From Tethya wilhelma (lineage: Eukaryota > Porifera > Demospongiae > Tethyida > Tethyidae), in assembly GCA_964030475.1 (NCBI GenBank), contig CAXIPT010000002.1, positions 1,500,519 through 1,564,518 of the forward strand: a DNA stretch of 64,000 nt. Direction: 5' to 3'. The notes beneath the pieces are model-generated. The model ran no database searches. It was given only the letters and a program-made list of their open reading frames with translations, and was not told where the DNA came from. The number at the start of each line of letters is the position of its first letter. The first letter of the stretch is position 1. The position numbers and the translations under genes were made by a program. Below are positions 24,445 through 36,589 of this stretch, one piece after another.

Positions 24445-25230
24445 TAGTACTGGGTACACAGGAATGGCACGGATGGCCCATTAGCGCAATACAAATATTC
24501 ACGCGAATAACTCTGCAAAAACTGAGCGCTTAGCACTAAAAGGCTTCTTAAGCTACTATTTAGCTCTTTCTCTTTCTAATGAGCCCAAAAACATGGCCTA
24601 AAACCATCGCTAAAGTAGCAAACACAAACATGCCAAACCTCCAAATTTCTCCATCTTCTTCTTCTTCTTCTTCTTCTATCTTGGCTCGAGTTTTCTCAGA
24701 GACTATTCACTTTTAGAAGCTGATTCTTGAACGAATGAACTTGGTTTCTTCCGGGACAGTCGCTTTTGCCATCGGTTTTTAGCGCCTCTCATTGAGTAGC
24801 TAGATACAAGGCGAAAAGCGCCTCCTCCATATGGCCGCCATTAATTTCTACACTCATGCATAATTCATTAGCTTCTAGAAAATTCGAATTGACGACCCTT
24901 TCCACACACAAAAGTGTGCGTTATTTGGAATTCAAATGCAAGTTGCCTGGAACTATTTTGTGATACCTGGATGCTCTTGCTCTCCTTAAGAAATGAATCA
25001 GGACTTTGATTATCATAACATATAGAAAGGCAAGTAAATCTTATGATACAGCTCCTGCCTCCAAATCATGCAAATGACTGAGATGTGTGTTACACTTCAG
25101 TATCAAGCAGGCTCAGTACACAACTTACTGAGCAGCCCGGCCACAGTCTAGCTGGCTTGCCAGACTACTAGCTTAGTAGCTAGCTACACACACCAACTCA
25201 ATTGTGATTTGTAGAATTATGGAAAAATGA
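24445..25230 (-). repeat. Dispersed B repeat, inverse copy
   Basis: Reverse complement of the B repeat at 16583-17830, running from actgggtacacaggaatggc to the tgccagactactagctt block, without the nested MITE present in the 17 kb copy. Confidence 0.75.
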
Positions 25231-25236
25231 GAACAA

Positions 25237-25383
25237 ACAAGTACAAAAAACATTGGAAATGTAATGAGACACAGGAATGGCTAAATCGTAAAAAGAACGC
25301 AAACAAGATGGAATGGCTGTTAAGAGTGTGACGATTTAGCCATTCCTGTGTCTCATTACATTTCCAATGTTTTTTGTACTTGT
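25237..25383. mobile_element. Palindromic MITE, family 1, internally deleted
   Basis: The left arm reaches taaatcgtaaaaagaacg and caaacaagatggaatggctg. The right arm restarts at acgatttagccattcctg. The outer 53 bases of the arms pair without a mismatch. The loop and inner right arm are missing. Confidence 0.8.
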
Positions 25384-26849
25384 CATATATGGAAAAACTA
25401 CCAGCTCAGCAATAAGGTACGGTTGTTGCACCATTTCTGGTTAACATGCATACTCGATTGATTTATTCTTGCTTAACCTTCCAGTTCAATTAAGAAACTT
25501 CCTTAATAATATTATAAGCTATACATAATTTTTAATAGAGAGTTAATTTATTTCTGGACAACAATTACTAAAGACTATACTTCTCCAAAATGTACATAAC
25601 TTGGTACTAGCTAAATATATATAGCAAATATCACAAGTTGTGTTCAAGTCAAGTCGACAAACATCCAATTCATCTTGTGTAAACACAGCAGGCCCCAAGG
25701 GCAGATAGAGGGGGTGGGCTACAGGGGCTATAACCAATAACCCAGTTTGGCCCAGGATCCCCCCCATTCAATTTGAATAAGAAAAGAAAGTCAAAATTTC
25801 ACTAAAATTAATATCAGTTTTTGTTGAAGATAAAGCATGCAGATTCTGTCTGCACGTCTCTTGCTGTTTTTTTTTTTCGCTATTCAGACTGGTAGGCAAA
25901 ATTTTAGCTGCACACATGCTAAAGGAACAGGTTATAACCAGAAATGGGTGTGGCAAGGTAAAAATTTTCCTCGTCCTTTGTGTGCATTGGCTCATTGTAA
26001 TTGGTGAGGAACTTTAGCAGCATTTGCACACATAGTATCAGTGTCTCTAGGCCTTTACTTGTACATCCATACTTGCATCTGTCAGTGTTTTTCTACTGCA
26101 CTATACATATCACTTAAATCCCTCAGGTAGTCATAGTTGGTGATGCGCTTTATATAGAAAATTGGTGATAACTTTACTCTTTAAAAATTTAGTTCATGTT
26201 ATATTTGTTGCCATGGTAACAGCCTACTTGTAATTTATAGCTTGTGTTGTAGTTCTACATGTTCAAGCAAAGCATTATTATATCAGTAGAATGGTATACG
26301 TCTATATTTAGTATCACTAGTATATTCTATTTTATAGCTGCAGCTTGTAGAAGAGGAAACTTTAAAATGTAATTCATCATAAGGAGAATCTGCACCTGAT
26401 TATCAAACTACAGTAAAACCTCAGTTATCCAGACACCAGAGCCTGCGGATAAGCGAAAAGTCCAGAAAATTGAAATGAAAAATTCATACAGGTTCTACCA
26501 GTACCACGGTAGTTTATCTAACTATTTATATAGCGTGTCACAACACTGGTAGATTCTATTTTTCTTCATTTAGACTTGCTGACATGTGCAAATGTCAACC
26601 TTGAAAAATGGGCAGAGGCTATAACAAAAATTTGCGTGCAGAAGCTATTTAGCCCCTCCTTCTCTATAATCCTGGCTACGCCCCTGCATTGTATATTTAT
26701 AGTGTTCAAAATAAATTTTGAAATTTAAAGAAAACCTCAAAGCACTGAGGCATGTCCCACTGCTTGACTTTTTGCATGAGATTTGAGTGCAAAATCTAGT
26801 TTGTGACACATGAATGTAGATCAAAACAACAAAACTATTGTGTATGTTC
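25384..26849. other. No gene seen; one transposon end
   Basis: At 26411-26437 cagtaaaacctcagttatcc looks like the end of a pogo/Tigger-type element. The remainder has only short ORFs, without protein-like pattern. Confidence 0.45.
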
Positions 26850-26962
26850 AAAATTTTTAGTTATAAATACCTGTGTTTGTGTAGTATTGTGCGTTGAGTC
26901 TTGTGATATTGATTATAACAAATCGTTCGGTCTTTACAAAGTCACTACAATTGGTGACAAGA

Positions 26963-27860
26963 ATGCCTGAGACAGAAGAGACTGAAGGAGGAGGCGCAGC
27001 AGCAGCTGCAGCTACATAGCTATACCATCTCAAATACTGGGACAGTTAGAGGCATTTGATTCAACTACAGACACAGTTGAAGCATATGACAAGAGAGCTC
27101 AGTTATTTTTCTCTGTCAATAATATTCTCGAAGCGAAGTAAGTGCATGTGCTACTGAATGCTATCGGAAAGTCGAACTATGAACTGCTATGGAATTTGTT
27201 TGCATCAGTAGCGCCGGCTAACAAAACCTACAAAGAGGTGGTGGCAATGTTAGAGTCACATTTCGAACCGAAGCCGATAGTAATCGCCAATTTTATCACC
27301 GTCAGCAAGGGAAGCAAAAGTCGGTGTCTGAGTATGTCGCTGAGCTGCGCAAGTTATCCCTTCACTGTGAGTTTGGTAAGTATCTAGACTAAGCTCTGAG
27401 AGACCGATTTGTTTGTGGCCTGCAAAGTGAGGCCTTGCAAAAGAAGTTGCTAACAATGGCCGAACTCAGTTTTGTGCAAGAAGTGTCCGTTGCATAGTCG
27501 TGTGAACAAGCAGCCGTCAAAACCAAGCAGCTGCAGAGCAATCCAGAAGCCACAGCACTCGAGGTCAGGAAGGTTACTACCCAGCAACCACGAGGTGGAG
27601 CCATAGTCTGCTATCATTGTGGGAAAGCACACCACAAGGCTAACACGTGTACCCACAAGAGTACTCATTTTTACAAGTGCAACAAAGTGGCAGTAGTATG
27701 TGGACAGAATCCACATAGAGCCCCAGCAAAGCAGAAGATAAAAGGAGGTCCAAGTAAAAAGCAGATACGAACAGTTGAAGAGATCCCCAACCAAGTAGCA
27801 GAAGAATTTGAACAGTTTGTTCAGAGCCTGGTAAATCACTACTGGTTGATGTTGCTCTAA
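26963..27860 (+). pseudogene. gag remnant with one zinc knuckle
   Basis: The capsid-like part starts after an Ala run and contains GQLEAFDSTTDTVEAYDKRA and SHFEPKPIVIA, typical of the K02A2.6-like gypsy group known from many animals. A CCHC knuckle (CYHCGKAHHKANTC) is at about 27610-27651. Stops occur at about 27018 and 27138, with frame changes near 27300 and further stops at about 27389 and 27497. No functional protein is possible. Confidence 0.8.
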
Positions 27861-27877
27861 ACAAGAAGCCTCTCACA

Positions 27878-30730
27878 ATGGAGGTAGACACGGGGGCTGC
27901 CGTCTCCTTGATTTCAGAAGACACATATCGAAGTATGCTGTCAGACCACAAGTTACAGTCAATTCACACATCACTCCGCACCTTTTCTGGAGAACCTATC
28001 ACTGTATTGGGACAGATACTTGTGTACATACAGCAGCCAGGGAGCCAAGCTACTGTTGTACGTGGTGAAAGGAACAAGTCCAAATTTGTTTAGACATAAT
28101 TGGCTACTCTCAATCCGCCTAGATTGGAGTTCGATTCATACGGTCACATCGTCATTGCCAGATCTGCTGGAATGTTACAAATCAGTTTTCGATGAGTTGC
28201 TGGCAGCTCAAGGGATTTCAAGCCAAGATCTATGGCGACTCAAATGCCAAGTCGAAATTCTGCAAGGCATGACCTGTCCCCTACGCATTGAGAGAGTTGG
28301 TCGATAAGGAAATCGATCGTTTGAGTTTTTGCTCTCCTCGCCCTACCCCCGCTACCTGCCTGGTGCCATGCACAGGATTGTGGAGTGTGGTTGTATGAGG
28401 CAAGCTGGACTTTGAGGCAGCCTTCAAGTGGGTTCTCTGTGTTTCTCCTTTGGTCCCACTACTCATTCCCCCTGCCCTTCCATGACTCGGAACTGTCTGT
28501 AGATGTGAGCTGGTCATCTCCTAGAACAGCAAAGGAGAAGAAGGAAGGACATTACATAAAGCCTTTAGTCTTGGACCTACTACTCCTTGTGGTTTGGTGA
28601 AACTGAGAGTGTGGACTAGACTCTAGGAAGAAAAAGAACAAAAAAATTATAAAACTAGTTTTTGATAAATTATGCTAGCTGGATTGTACAGTTTATTCGT
28701 TGTTTGTTTTTTTTGCCTCCCATGAGGAGGCAAAAAAGAGGAAGAGAAGACAAGAAGAGACTACGTCTTTGTGGAGATTTCAAGATGACTGAACAACATC
28801 TGGATCGGTATCCAATCCCCAAGATAGAAGATCTTTTTGCCAAACTGGCAGGAGGTAAAGTATTCTCGAAATAAGACCTGTCGCAAGCCTATCAGCAAAT
28901 AGTGTTAGAGGAGAGTCATATAAGTACACAGTGATTAATACCCATCGTGGTTTGTATAAGTATAATGGGTTGCCTTTTGGAGTTTCTTCCGCTCCAGTCA
29001 ACGTGTCATGGAATCAATGCTCAACAATCTGCAAGGAGTTACCGTCAGTCTACATTGATGATGTTCTCATTGCAGCCCGTAGTGAACAGGAGCATCTTAG
29101 AAGAGGTGTTCAAGCAATTTACCAAGTCTGGGCTACATCTGAAGTTACAGAAATGTCTGTTTCTGGTTCCGTCAGTCGAATATCTGGAATATGTGATCGT
29201 CACGGAGGGTTTACACCCTACTCCTGAGAAGACAAGAGCAGTACAAGAAGCCCCAGCACCTCTGAATGTAGCTGAACTGAAGTCATACATTGGCATTCTA
29301 TGCTACTACTCAAGTTCCTACATAACTTAGCTGTCTACAGTTCTAGCACTGTTGTAAAATTTGTTGAAACGTGACCAACCATGGAAGTGGAGTGAGGAGC
29401 AGGAAGAAGCCTTTAGGAAGTCCAAGGAGTTGTTACTCTCATCACAAGTGCTCATTCGTTTCGACCCAAAGCTAGAGATCTTTCTGGCTTGTAACGCCTC
29501 AAAGTATGGCATTGGAGCAATGCTGTTGCACAAGCTCTCTGATGGTTTGGGAAAGCCTGTAGCATTCATGTCTCTGAAGCTAAGAAGTATTCGCAACTCA
29601 AAAAAGAGGCACTGGCATGTGTAGAAGGTGTTACTCGTTTTCAATCGTACCTGTTTGGGAATCATTTCATTTTGCAGACCGACCACAAGCCATTGATTAC
29701 AATGCTCAATGAAAGCAAACCCATCCCAGAACAGGCAGCCAGTCGTATCCAACGGTGGGCATGGCGAATGGCATCGTACGAGTATACTATCACATGGAGG
29801 GCTACCAACAAGCATGCTAACGCAGATGCTCTGAGCTGTCTCCTATTGCTGGAAGTGCCTGCAACCACAGAGTATCCAGCAAAGTATGTGTTGATGCTAG
29901 AAAACATGGGAGAAGCAACAATAAATGCCAAACAGATTGGCCAAGTCAGGATCCAGTTACAGCCAATGTACATCGTTATACTCAAGAAGGATGGCCTGAG
30001 AAGGTGGAGGATGAGAGACTGAAGCCATATTGGCATTGTTGTTTGGAGTTGTCCACATTGGAAGGCTGCCAAGTATGGGGAAGCCGTATTGTTATTCCTC
30101 CGTGAGATGATGTTAGCAGAGCTTCATGGTGGACACCCAGGGTGTACTCAGATGAAAGCAGTGGCTAGAGGACTACTGTCTCTAGATCGAAACATTGAAA
30201 ACAAGGTTAAATCCTATGCTAGTTGTCAACAGTGCCAACCATCACCTCACTCAGCTCCTTTACACCTGTGGGTCTGGCCCACACGACCATGGGCTCGACT
30301 CCATATTGATTATGCTGGTCTGGTGTCTGGCAAAATGTGTTTAGTCATGGTGGATGCACATTCTGAACGAATTGAAGTGTGTCCTGTTACATCAGCTACC
30401 TCTCTTTCCACTATTCAACAGTTGCGCCAACTGTTTGCTCAATTTGGAATCCCGAATCTATTGTGTCTGACAATGGCACACAGTTTATTTCAACAGAATT
30501 CCAAGATTTCTATTAGTCCAATGGAATCTGTCACGTCTTAGTCTCTTTGTATCATCCGTCGTCTAACGGACTGGCTAAACGTGCTGTCAAGACGTTCAAG
30601 CAAGGAGTAAAAAAACAGTCACAAGGGACTTTGTGTGACCAGTTTGCTCGCTTCTTATTTCAGTATTGGAACACTCTGCACAGTACAACCGGAAGACCAC
30701 CCGAAGGACTATATAGCTACTGATTGGTAG
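27878..30730 (+). pseudogene. pol remnant: protease, RT, RNase H, integrase
   Basis: Aspartic protease motif DTGAAVSLI at about 27887. Reverse transcriptase blocks are at about 28780-29100, with GLPFGVSSAP and the catalytic YIDDVL. RNase H blocks at 29360-29850 include TDHKPLITML. The integrase at 30080-30600 has the N-terminal H-H-C-C region (GGHPGC...CQQC) and an HIDYAG block, followed by a degraded catalytic core. Many stops and shifts, for example TAA at about 28872 and TAG at about 29622. A non-homologous insertion is likely near 28320-28660, where the connecting RT sequence is replaced. Confidence 0.8.
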
Positions 30731-30970
30731 GAAACTTCGCTCCAGACTGGATTTGATTAAACCAGACATTGAACGTTCTGTGCTTGATAAGCAGTTTTGT
30801 CAAAAGATTGACCATGACCAGTCATCTACTATTTCTTGTGACATCACCTTAATTATGTATGTTTGTTTCCTGTATATAAACTGTGTTTGTGTAGTTTTGT
30901 CAGTTGAGTCAGTGAGTATTATCCTATATACGATTGTGGTCCAAGTCAGGCCTACGTTGTTCAAACTATA

Positions 30971-31680
30971 CTCAGTGTAGTTAAGGCTGCCTCAACTTTT
31001 AAAATAGCCTAATAATGTACAATTTGTAGTTTGGATATCTCTTCAGGAATTTATTATATTCGCCAAAACCTTACATCCATTGATTGTTTGACCAATAATA
31101 AAAAATATTTTCAAGTGTGAATGTCATGTGACCCGCAGGAGTGGGACAAGATGATGTCCTCTTTGTAAGACCTTAATGCAAAGATGCAGAGCTGGATATT
31201 TATTTTCACAATGTAATATTTTGTCAGAATATTGTATTTATCTCCAAGATTTTGAATCTGCTTGGAAACTTGGTCTCACGAACTTTATTAGGTAGAAACA
31301 GAGATAAATAGGCCTATTTCTAAATATTGCACACCTAATTATATATGCGTATTGATTATTTCTCACTAGTTAATGATGGATACCCCAATTTCCGGGCAGA
31401 TCTAATATTTTATGGTTAAGATGTACTAGATAAGGTTAAAAAATGCCTCTGCAAATAAACATTCAGCTCTGCATTCACAATAGTATGTATTTTTGTCTGT
31501 AGCCACGCCCACAAGTGTTATTTAATTTTCATTTTCACAATTCATATCCAATACAATAAAAATACGATGGCTATTAAGTTTGGTCTACCAGGCACCAAGT
31601 ATAGTTAAAACACGAAGGGGTAAACCTTTAATTATGTCCTTAACTTCCTTAAAATTTGAGGCATCCTTAACTACACTGAG
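30971..31680. mobile_element. TA-flanked MITE nested in a fold-back arm
   Basis: The inverted ends, beginning ctcagtgtagttaaggctgc and mirrored by ...gcatccttaactacactgag, pair over about 32 bases and are bounded by TA on each side. The uninterrupted version of the target (caaactataacaaagtgg) is found, inverted, at about 32305-32325, which fixes the boundaries. A partial second copy is at 42660-43030. Confidence 0.85.
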
Positions 31681-31682
31681 TA

Positions 31683-32342
31683 ACAAAGTGGATATCATTT
31701 GAATCCTCTCAGTGTGCTAAATGCATTATATTATAGTTAGGGCCGTTATTTTGTCCAACCCTCCTACACTCTAATATGAAAGTACCTTTAGTGGCCTTTT
31801 TGTGGCGTTTTTTTTTGACTAACTAGATACTTTTGCCTAATGTTTGTTAGTGATTACTCATATAAAAATAAAGCTAGCACCATTGTAATCAGCATAAAAA
31901 GAGCTTTCAAATGATGTATAGATTATCATGTTGTGACTTTGTAAAGACCGAATGATTTGTTATAGTCAATTTCACTACAAGAACATTTTGATTAAGTATA
32001 CTATAGGTTTTACACATGCTCTAAATAAAGCAACTTTGTATCTCAGGTTTTGGATTAGAACAATGTTACATGACAATCTATATACCATTTGGAAGCTCTT
32101 TTTATGCCGATTACAATAGTGCTAGCTCTATTTTTGTATGACAAATTACTAATGAACATTACGCAAAAGGTATCTAGTCAATCCAAAAAAGACCACAAAA
32201 AGGCCACATAAAATGCCTTTATATTGGAGTGTAGGAGGGTTGGACAAGACCACAGCTCATACTATTGCATTTAGCACACCAAGAGGATTCAAACGATATC
32301 CACTTTGTTATAGTTTGGACAATGTAGGCCTGACTTAGAAAT
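31683..32342. repeat. Fold-back element with arms of about 250 bp
   Basis: Left arm 31683-31935 and right arm 32066-32315 are close reverse complements, both with ggagggttggacaa (or its complement) and gctagcac. The 130-bp centre contains, inverted, the LTR end sequence of the gypsy element at 26.9 kb (tcggtctttacaaagtcac). The right flank to 32342 matches sequence left of the nested MITE at 30925-30970. Confidence 0.75.
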
Positions 32343-32860
32343 GCCTTCATATTGGAATCTAGGAGGGTTGGACAAGACTGCACCTACACCAAGAGGATTC
32401 AAATGATATCCATTTTGTTATAGTTTGATCAACATAGGCCTGACTTAGATCACAGTCATAAATCTGACAAGAATCACAGTACAATTATAATTTGAAAGCT
32501 CTTTATTTTTTGATTACGGCAGCACTAGCTATATTTTTGTACAACAAATTACTAACAAACAGTACGCGAAAGTATCTAGTCAATATAAAAAAGGCCAAAA
32601 AATATGACTTCATATTGGAGTCTAGGAGGGTTGAACAAGACTGTGGCCTGTATTAATGCATTCAGCACACTGAGAGGATTCATGTGATGTTATAGTTTTG
32701 CCTGACTTGGACCACAATCATAAATCTGACAAGAATCATGGTACTCTCTTGATTCAGTTATAGGTGTTAGTGTTCTAATTAAAGCGACTCTGTATCTCAG
32801 GTTCTTCATTAAAACATGATAATCTATATCGCATATAGCATTTGCTTGTCCAACATGTTC
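32343..32860. repeat. Extra partial copies of the fold-back right arm
   Basis: Two further copies of the arm (ttggaatctaggagggttgg at about 32351; catattggagtctaggaggg at about 32611) are followed by a copy of the 32.0 kb centre (tctgtatctcaggttctt). This is serial duplication of one arm. Confidence 0.65.
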
Positions 32861-32904
32861 AGTGACTGTAAATTCAAATAGTTGTTATGAAAGGCTCGAA
32901 CGAG

Positions 32905-33350
32905 TGAGTCATGGCTTTATGGTCAGCCTGAATCTGTAATGGTTTTCCCAGTAGGTAGACTTGAAAAGCATGTACCACCAGTTGGATAGCTAGGTACTTT
33001 TTTCCATATATAGTAAAATATTGTTCCTCATGAGGATATAACTTCTTTCTGAAAATGCCATTGGGTGGTCTGTCCTTGTTCGTCTAGTTATACTGAGTAC
33101 AGTGCCAACTGCTCGGTCTGATGCATCTGTTTGGAGAATGCAGGCCAGGGCTCTTCAATACTGATTATGTTTAAAGAAGATGCTCCAGCTTATGAAATGG
33201 ATCATTACACCTTCTAGACTAAATAACTGTACTTGGTGCGTCTTTTTTGAAAAGGTCAGTGAGGGGTGCAGCAATGGTAGGTAGCCAATTCTAGAACGAA
33301 TCAGCTGTAATATCTGCCTAAACCTCTGACTTCTTTCGTTTCGTCTGTAC
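32905..33350 (-). pseudogene. Ty3/gypsy RT-RNase H remnant, antisense
   Basis: Minus-strand pieces in shifting frames match the RT-connection and RNase H of gypsy elements: a YYxxF...LATIAAPLTDLFKKDAPS-like block, a degraded TDASD-like block, then EEQYFTIYGKKYLAIQLVVHA and QADHKAM. Several frame changes and stops. A different lineage and orientation from the 26.9-30.9 kb element. Confidence 0.65.
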
Positions 33351-33384
33351 TTCTTCCACCTTGAAATTACTTCTTCAAATTCAT

Positions 33385-33612
33385 TAACCCTTTGTGCACA
33401 TGCACACTTATAGGGTTGCTTTGTCTGTGTGTGTGTGGCTTTGTTCCAAATTTATCTCAAACGGTGAGTCCCGTCTTCAAAAGTGGCATATTAAGGTAAA
33501 ATAAATGAGACTATCTAAAAAAATTACACGTATTCTACAAGAACCTGTAGTTCGTGAGATCTGAGCATCTCTGAGCGCTAAGCTTCGAGGCCACTCCTAA
33601 TAATTATGCCTA
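33385..33612 (-). repeat. ACCCTTGGTG-family repeat copy
   Basis: Begins ttaaccctttgtgcacatgc and ends with the gcgctaagcttcgaggcca block. Inverse to the interior of 9880-10654. Confidence 0.55.
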
Positions 33613-33946
33613 TTTGTTAGTGTGTGTTATTTAAAATTGACTGAAAGATGAGCTGAAAGATGAATGTTTCTCTTGACAGAAAGAGCTGAGGGGCTGCTGA
33701 CTTACTTAAGTAAATTAGTGAGCAATAAAACTTTTTACTATTCTTAAGCATGCTGTTTTGGCATATTGTAAGCAAGTTTTTGTTGAACTCACTTATGTAT
33801 GACAGGTAATCAGCTTAGTCACAGCACTGTTCAGTACCTATACCTTGTACTTATCAAATGAAGATAGATAATTAGATCATTACTAGTGACCACATTGGTT
33901 GTAGATTTTATATATAGCCTATCATGTTCGGTGTCCTACCCAGCAT

Positions 33947-34230
33947 CTAAGCATACATCATCCTGCGTGTGGCTATAGCACCAAGGGTTAGGCACCTTGG
34001 TGCTCTTTCATTGTCATTAGCAACCTTAACAACATCTTCTGTGGGTCTTTTGTACCACTTCCATAGCATCTTCACGTGAAATATTTCCTTGCTTTTACAG
34101 TCATGGGTGTTGATCTGGTAGGTCACCTTGCCCATCTTCTTAATCACTTTGTATGGACCCTGCCATTGTGCAAGTAGGCAGTAACATGAAGACCTGTTCT
34201 CCATCTTTGTTCACTGGCAGGCTCTCGTTC
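33947..34230 (-). pseudogene. Ty3/gypsy integrase C-terminal tail, antisense
   Basis: The minus strand reads LLAQWQGPYKVIKKMGKVTY followed by FHVKMLWKWYKRP, the conserved end of many gypsy integrases. The last residues are replaced by a hairpin with gcaccttggtgc. It lies upstream, in element sense, of the RNase H remnant at 32905-33350, the wrong order for a single element, so the two are separate or rearranged pieces. Confidence 0.65.
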
Positions 34231-35475
34231 AACTGCTGTTTCAAGTGCATGTTTCAGTGGTGCAAATATCTTGCTGAGTCTCGATCCTGCCATCATTTGT
34301 GTGTACTCAATGTGGGCTTAGCTTCATTGAGCAATGCAAATGGCATACAAGGGAATTATCAATAATATTGAACATATGTAAATTTGTCAATGCATGTAAA
34401 TTAACACTGTCACTGCATGTAGTCTAGCAGTGACTATAGCATTGAATTATCCATCCATTGGCTCATAAAGAAGTTGCAACACAAGACTTGCAAATTAAAC
34501 TTAGCTCAAGTCAAATGAAATTTTAAGCATGTCAGCATACAGGTGATCAATTTGCACCTAATATGTATGAAACACAAACAAGAACTGAGGGGACTTTGGT
34601 CTTAGTAAATCGTTAAAAGAACTAATAGAAAATTCTAAAGTATAATTAAGCTTTTTGTGGAAATAATTCCACCTCTATAGGCTCAATTACTTTCCCAAGC
34701 TTAGTGGTATGCTGTATAGAACAAAATACTTTGATAACAATAATAATATATGATCAAGTATAGTTCTTCTTAGCAGCTTATACAACACAGGATGCCATTC
34801 CTTAGTTTTGATAAAGCTTCTTATGATCAGTTGTTTACCAAGTAATATTATTATTTCATATGACAAACCATATGCAAACATAAAATTGATCATAGTAACC
34901 AAGTGTACGTATCACATACAGTGCGCAAATTAAACAAACAGTGCCACTAAACAGACAAATTATCATATTTTGTGACCTTATTTTGTATTTTCCTGGTTTT
35001 TATTTTGTTTTTTGTTTTTTTGTATTATTAATATATAATATTCTGATGCAGGTGTATGAGTTGTGTATATATCTAAACCAGTTATTAATGATGTACATAT
35101 GCACTTCAACTGTCATATAAGGCTGTATTTGTACCTGTAGTAGTTTGACTTAACCAAATTTAATAAGCCTAGGCCATTTCTCCCTACGTACCTATTCTGA
35201 TTTTGAGCACTACTAATTATGCTCCTCACAAAACGTACTATTCTCCAATTTTAAATCATTGAAATCAAATTGACATAAACATAGAGACAACAGTTATATT
35301 GCTAAAAGAATGTGCATTCCACATGTCAAAACAACAGCTATGGACAGCTGTACATAACCTCAAAATTGTGCCAGCTAGGTCATGTTTGCTGAAGCAGCTA
35401 GGTCACTGTTTAACCCTGCTTCAAATTACTATATGTTGTGGTTATTGTAAACCACATTGTGCAAACTGTTGGTGT

Positions 35476-35515
<40 letters not shown>

Positions 35516-35824
35516 GCTGCATGGCCAAGTACACTTCCTAATGATGATAGTTGAGATCACTGCATGTACTTCATGACATTGTACTAGTATATATACCATG
35601 ATTCTGCATAGAAATGAGCAATTGTGGCTTCTCCTCTATTATATTATGCTAACAGTTCACTATAGCTAGTGCTTCACGAGCAAGGATTGAACTTGATCGC
35701 AGGTATGTTCTGGTGTGTCATGAATTAATTAAATTGACTGTTCATTTTCAACCGAAAATAGCAAAATTTAATACCACGCAGTAAATACATAAAAAAAAAA
35801 AATTTAAAAAAAAATTGAAGTAAC
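34231..35824. other. No gene seen; (AC)n microsatellite
   Basis: AT-rich. An uninterrupted (AC)n tract of about 17 units is at 35479-35512. No repeat family recognised. Confidence 0.5.
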
Positions 35825-36589
35825 ATGGCTGACAGGGCTATTCAAGTTGCAGTCTTAGAAGGATACTTTGCCAGCCTTAGTGCTCTGGGATTTCCTATGC
35901 CTTTGAGTTTACAACTGCAGCAGAGTGATCTGAGACTAACGACAGCTATGTGGACAGCCAAGTCTTCAAAGGCAGGCTTTTCAGTCAGCTTCTTCTGGCC
36001 TGTTGCTAATCTTGACCCAGGAGTGAAAAATTTGAAGAAGAAAAGGAAAAGGAAGAGGAGGAGGAGGAAGCCCAAGGCTAGAAGCACTACAATAGTAGAT
36101 AGTTTGGATTCAAATTCTGAGTCTGGATGCCCATCTATTCCATATGAAGCCAACCATGATGGCCCTAGTTTGGACAAATCTCTGGTCAGTGTGGAGCCCA
36201 TCAACCAACCAGCAGTGGATGAAGTTGACCTAGCAGAGTGTACTGATGTCAAGTATGAGAAAAAGAATGATGTTCATGGTGTGAAGTATGTGTGTGGTGA
36301 GAGTGATGGCTGGACACCAGTTGTTGGTAAGCGGCAGAGGCACAAGGTGCCATCACGTCTGATTCGATTGAAAGCTCCACCTCATGTTCATGCAAATCTG
36401 CCAAGTACTAGTGATTCCAGTGATTCAGATAGTTCTGATGTCCCACTCAGTATTCCAGTCGGTGCAAGTGTACAATACTCGCAATGTGGTGATAAACCTG
36501 GCCTTCAAGTCACAACTAGTTCAACAACCACCTGGACCCCCATCTCATCCAGAACACGATCCAAACTTAAGACTCACACTTTTACTTAG
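35825..36589 (+). CDS. Intronless basic protein, probably element-derived
   Basis: Open frame of 254 residues. An N-terminal hydrophobic/helical part is followed by GFSVSFFWPVA and an extreme basic block (KKKRKRKRRRRKPKARS, about residues 70-87) that would serve as nuclear signal or nucleic-acid binder. Then come a long acidic and Ser-rich low-complexity part, a SDGWTPVVGKRQRHKV motif, and a Ser/Thr tail ending SRTRSKLKTHTFT. It ends 75 bp before a run of about 20 A (36669-36687), and an A-rich run also precedes the ATG. The lack of introns and the 3' A-tract suggest retroposition. The domain layout reminds me of nucleic-acid-binding first ORFs of non-LTR retroelements, but no RT follows. A weak aaataca direct repeat outside the A-runs could be a target duplication. 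Intact but function unknown. Confidence 0.55.
   Translation: MADRAIQVAVLEGYFASLSALGFPMPLSLQLQQSDLRLTTAMWTAKSSKAGFSVSFFWPVANLDPGVKNLKKKRKRKRRRRKPKARSTTIVDSLDSNSESGCPSIPYEANHDGPSLDKSLVSVEPINQPAVDEVDLAECTDVKYEKKNDVHGVKYVCGESDGWTPVVGKRQRHKVPSRLIRLKAPPHVHANLPSTSDSSDSDSSDVPLSIPVGASVQYSQCGDKPGLQVTTSSTTTWTPISSRTRSKLKTHTFT

Larger units (their letters stand above)
26860..30916 (+). mobile_element. Dead Ty3/gypsy-type LTR retrotransposon
   Basis: The gag-protease-RT-RNase H-integrase order is intact, but frames are broken throughout. Partial LTR remains are at about 26860-26944 and 30850-30916 (shared tgtgtttgtgtagt and gttgagtc). The 5' remnant is followed by ttggtgaca, in the place of a primer-binding site, just before the gag start at 26963. 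Further 3' sequence is taken over by a fold-back element and MITE. Not mobile. Confidence 0.85.

Noticed and set aside
28281..28660. A host gene inside the gypsy pol region
   Set aside because: Readings are short and overlap on both strands; best explained as insertion or decay within the dead element.
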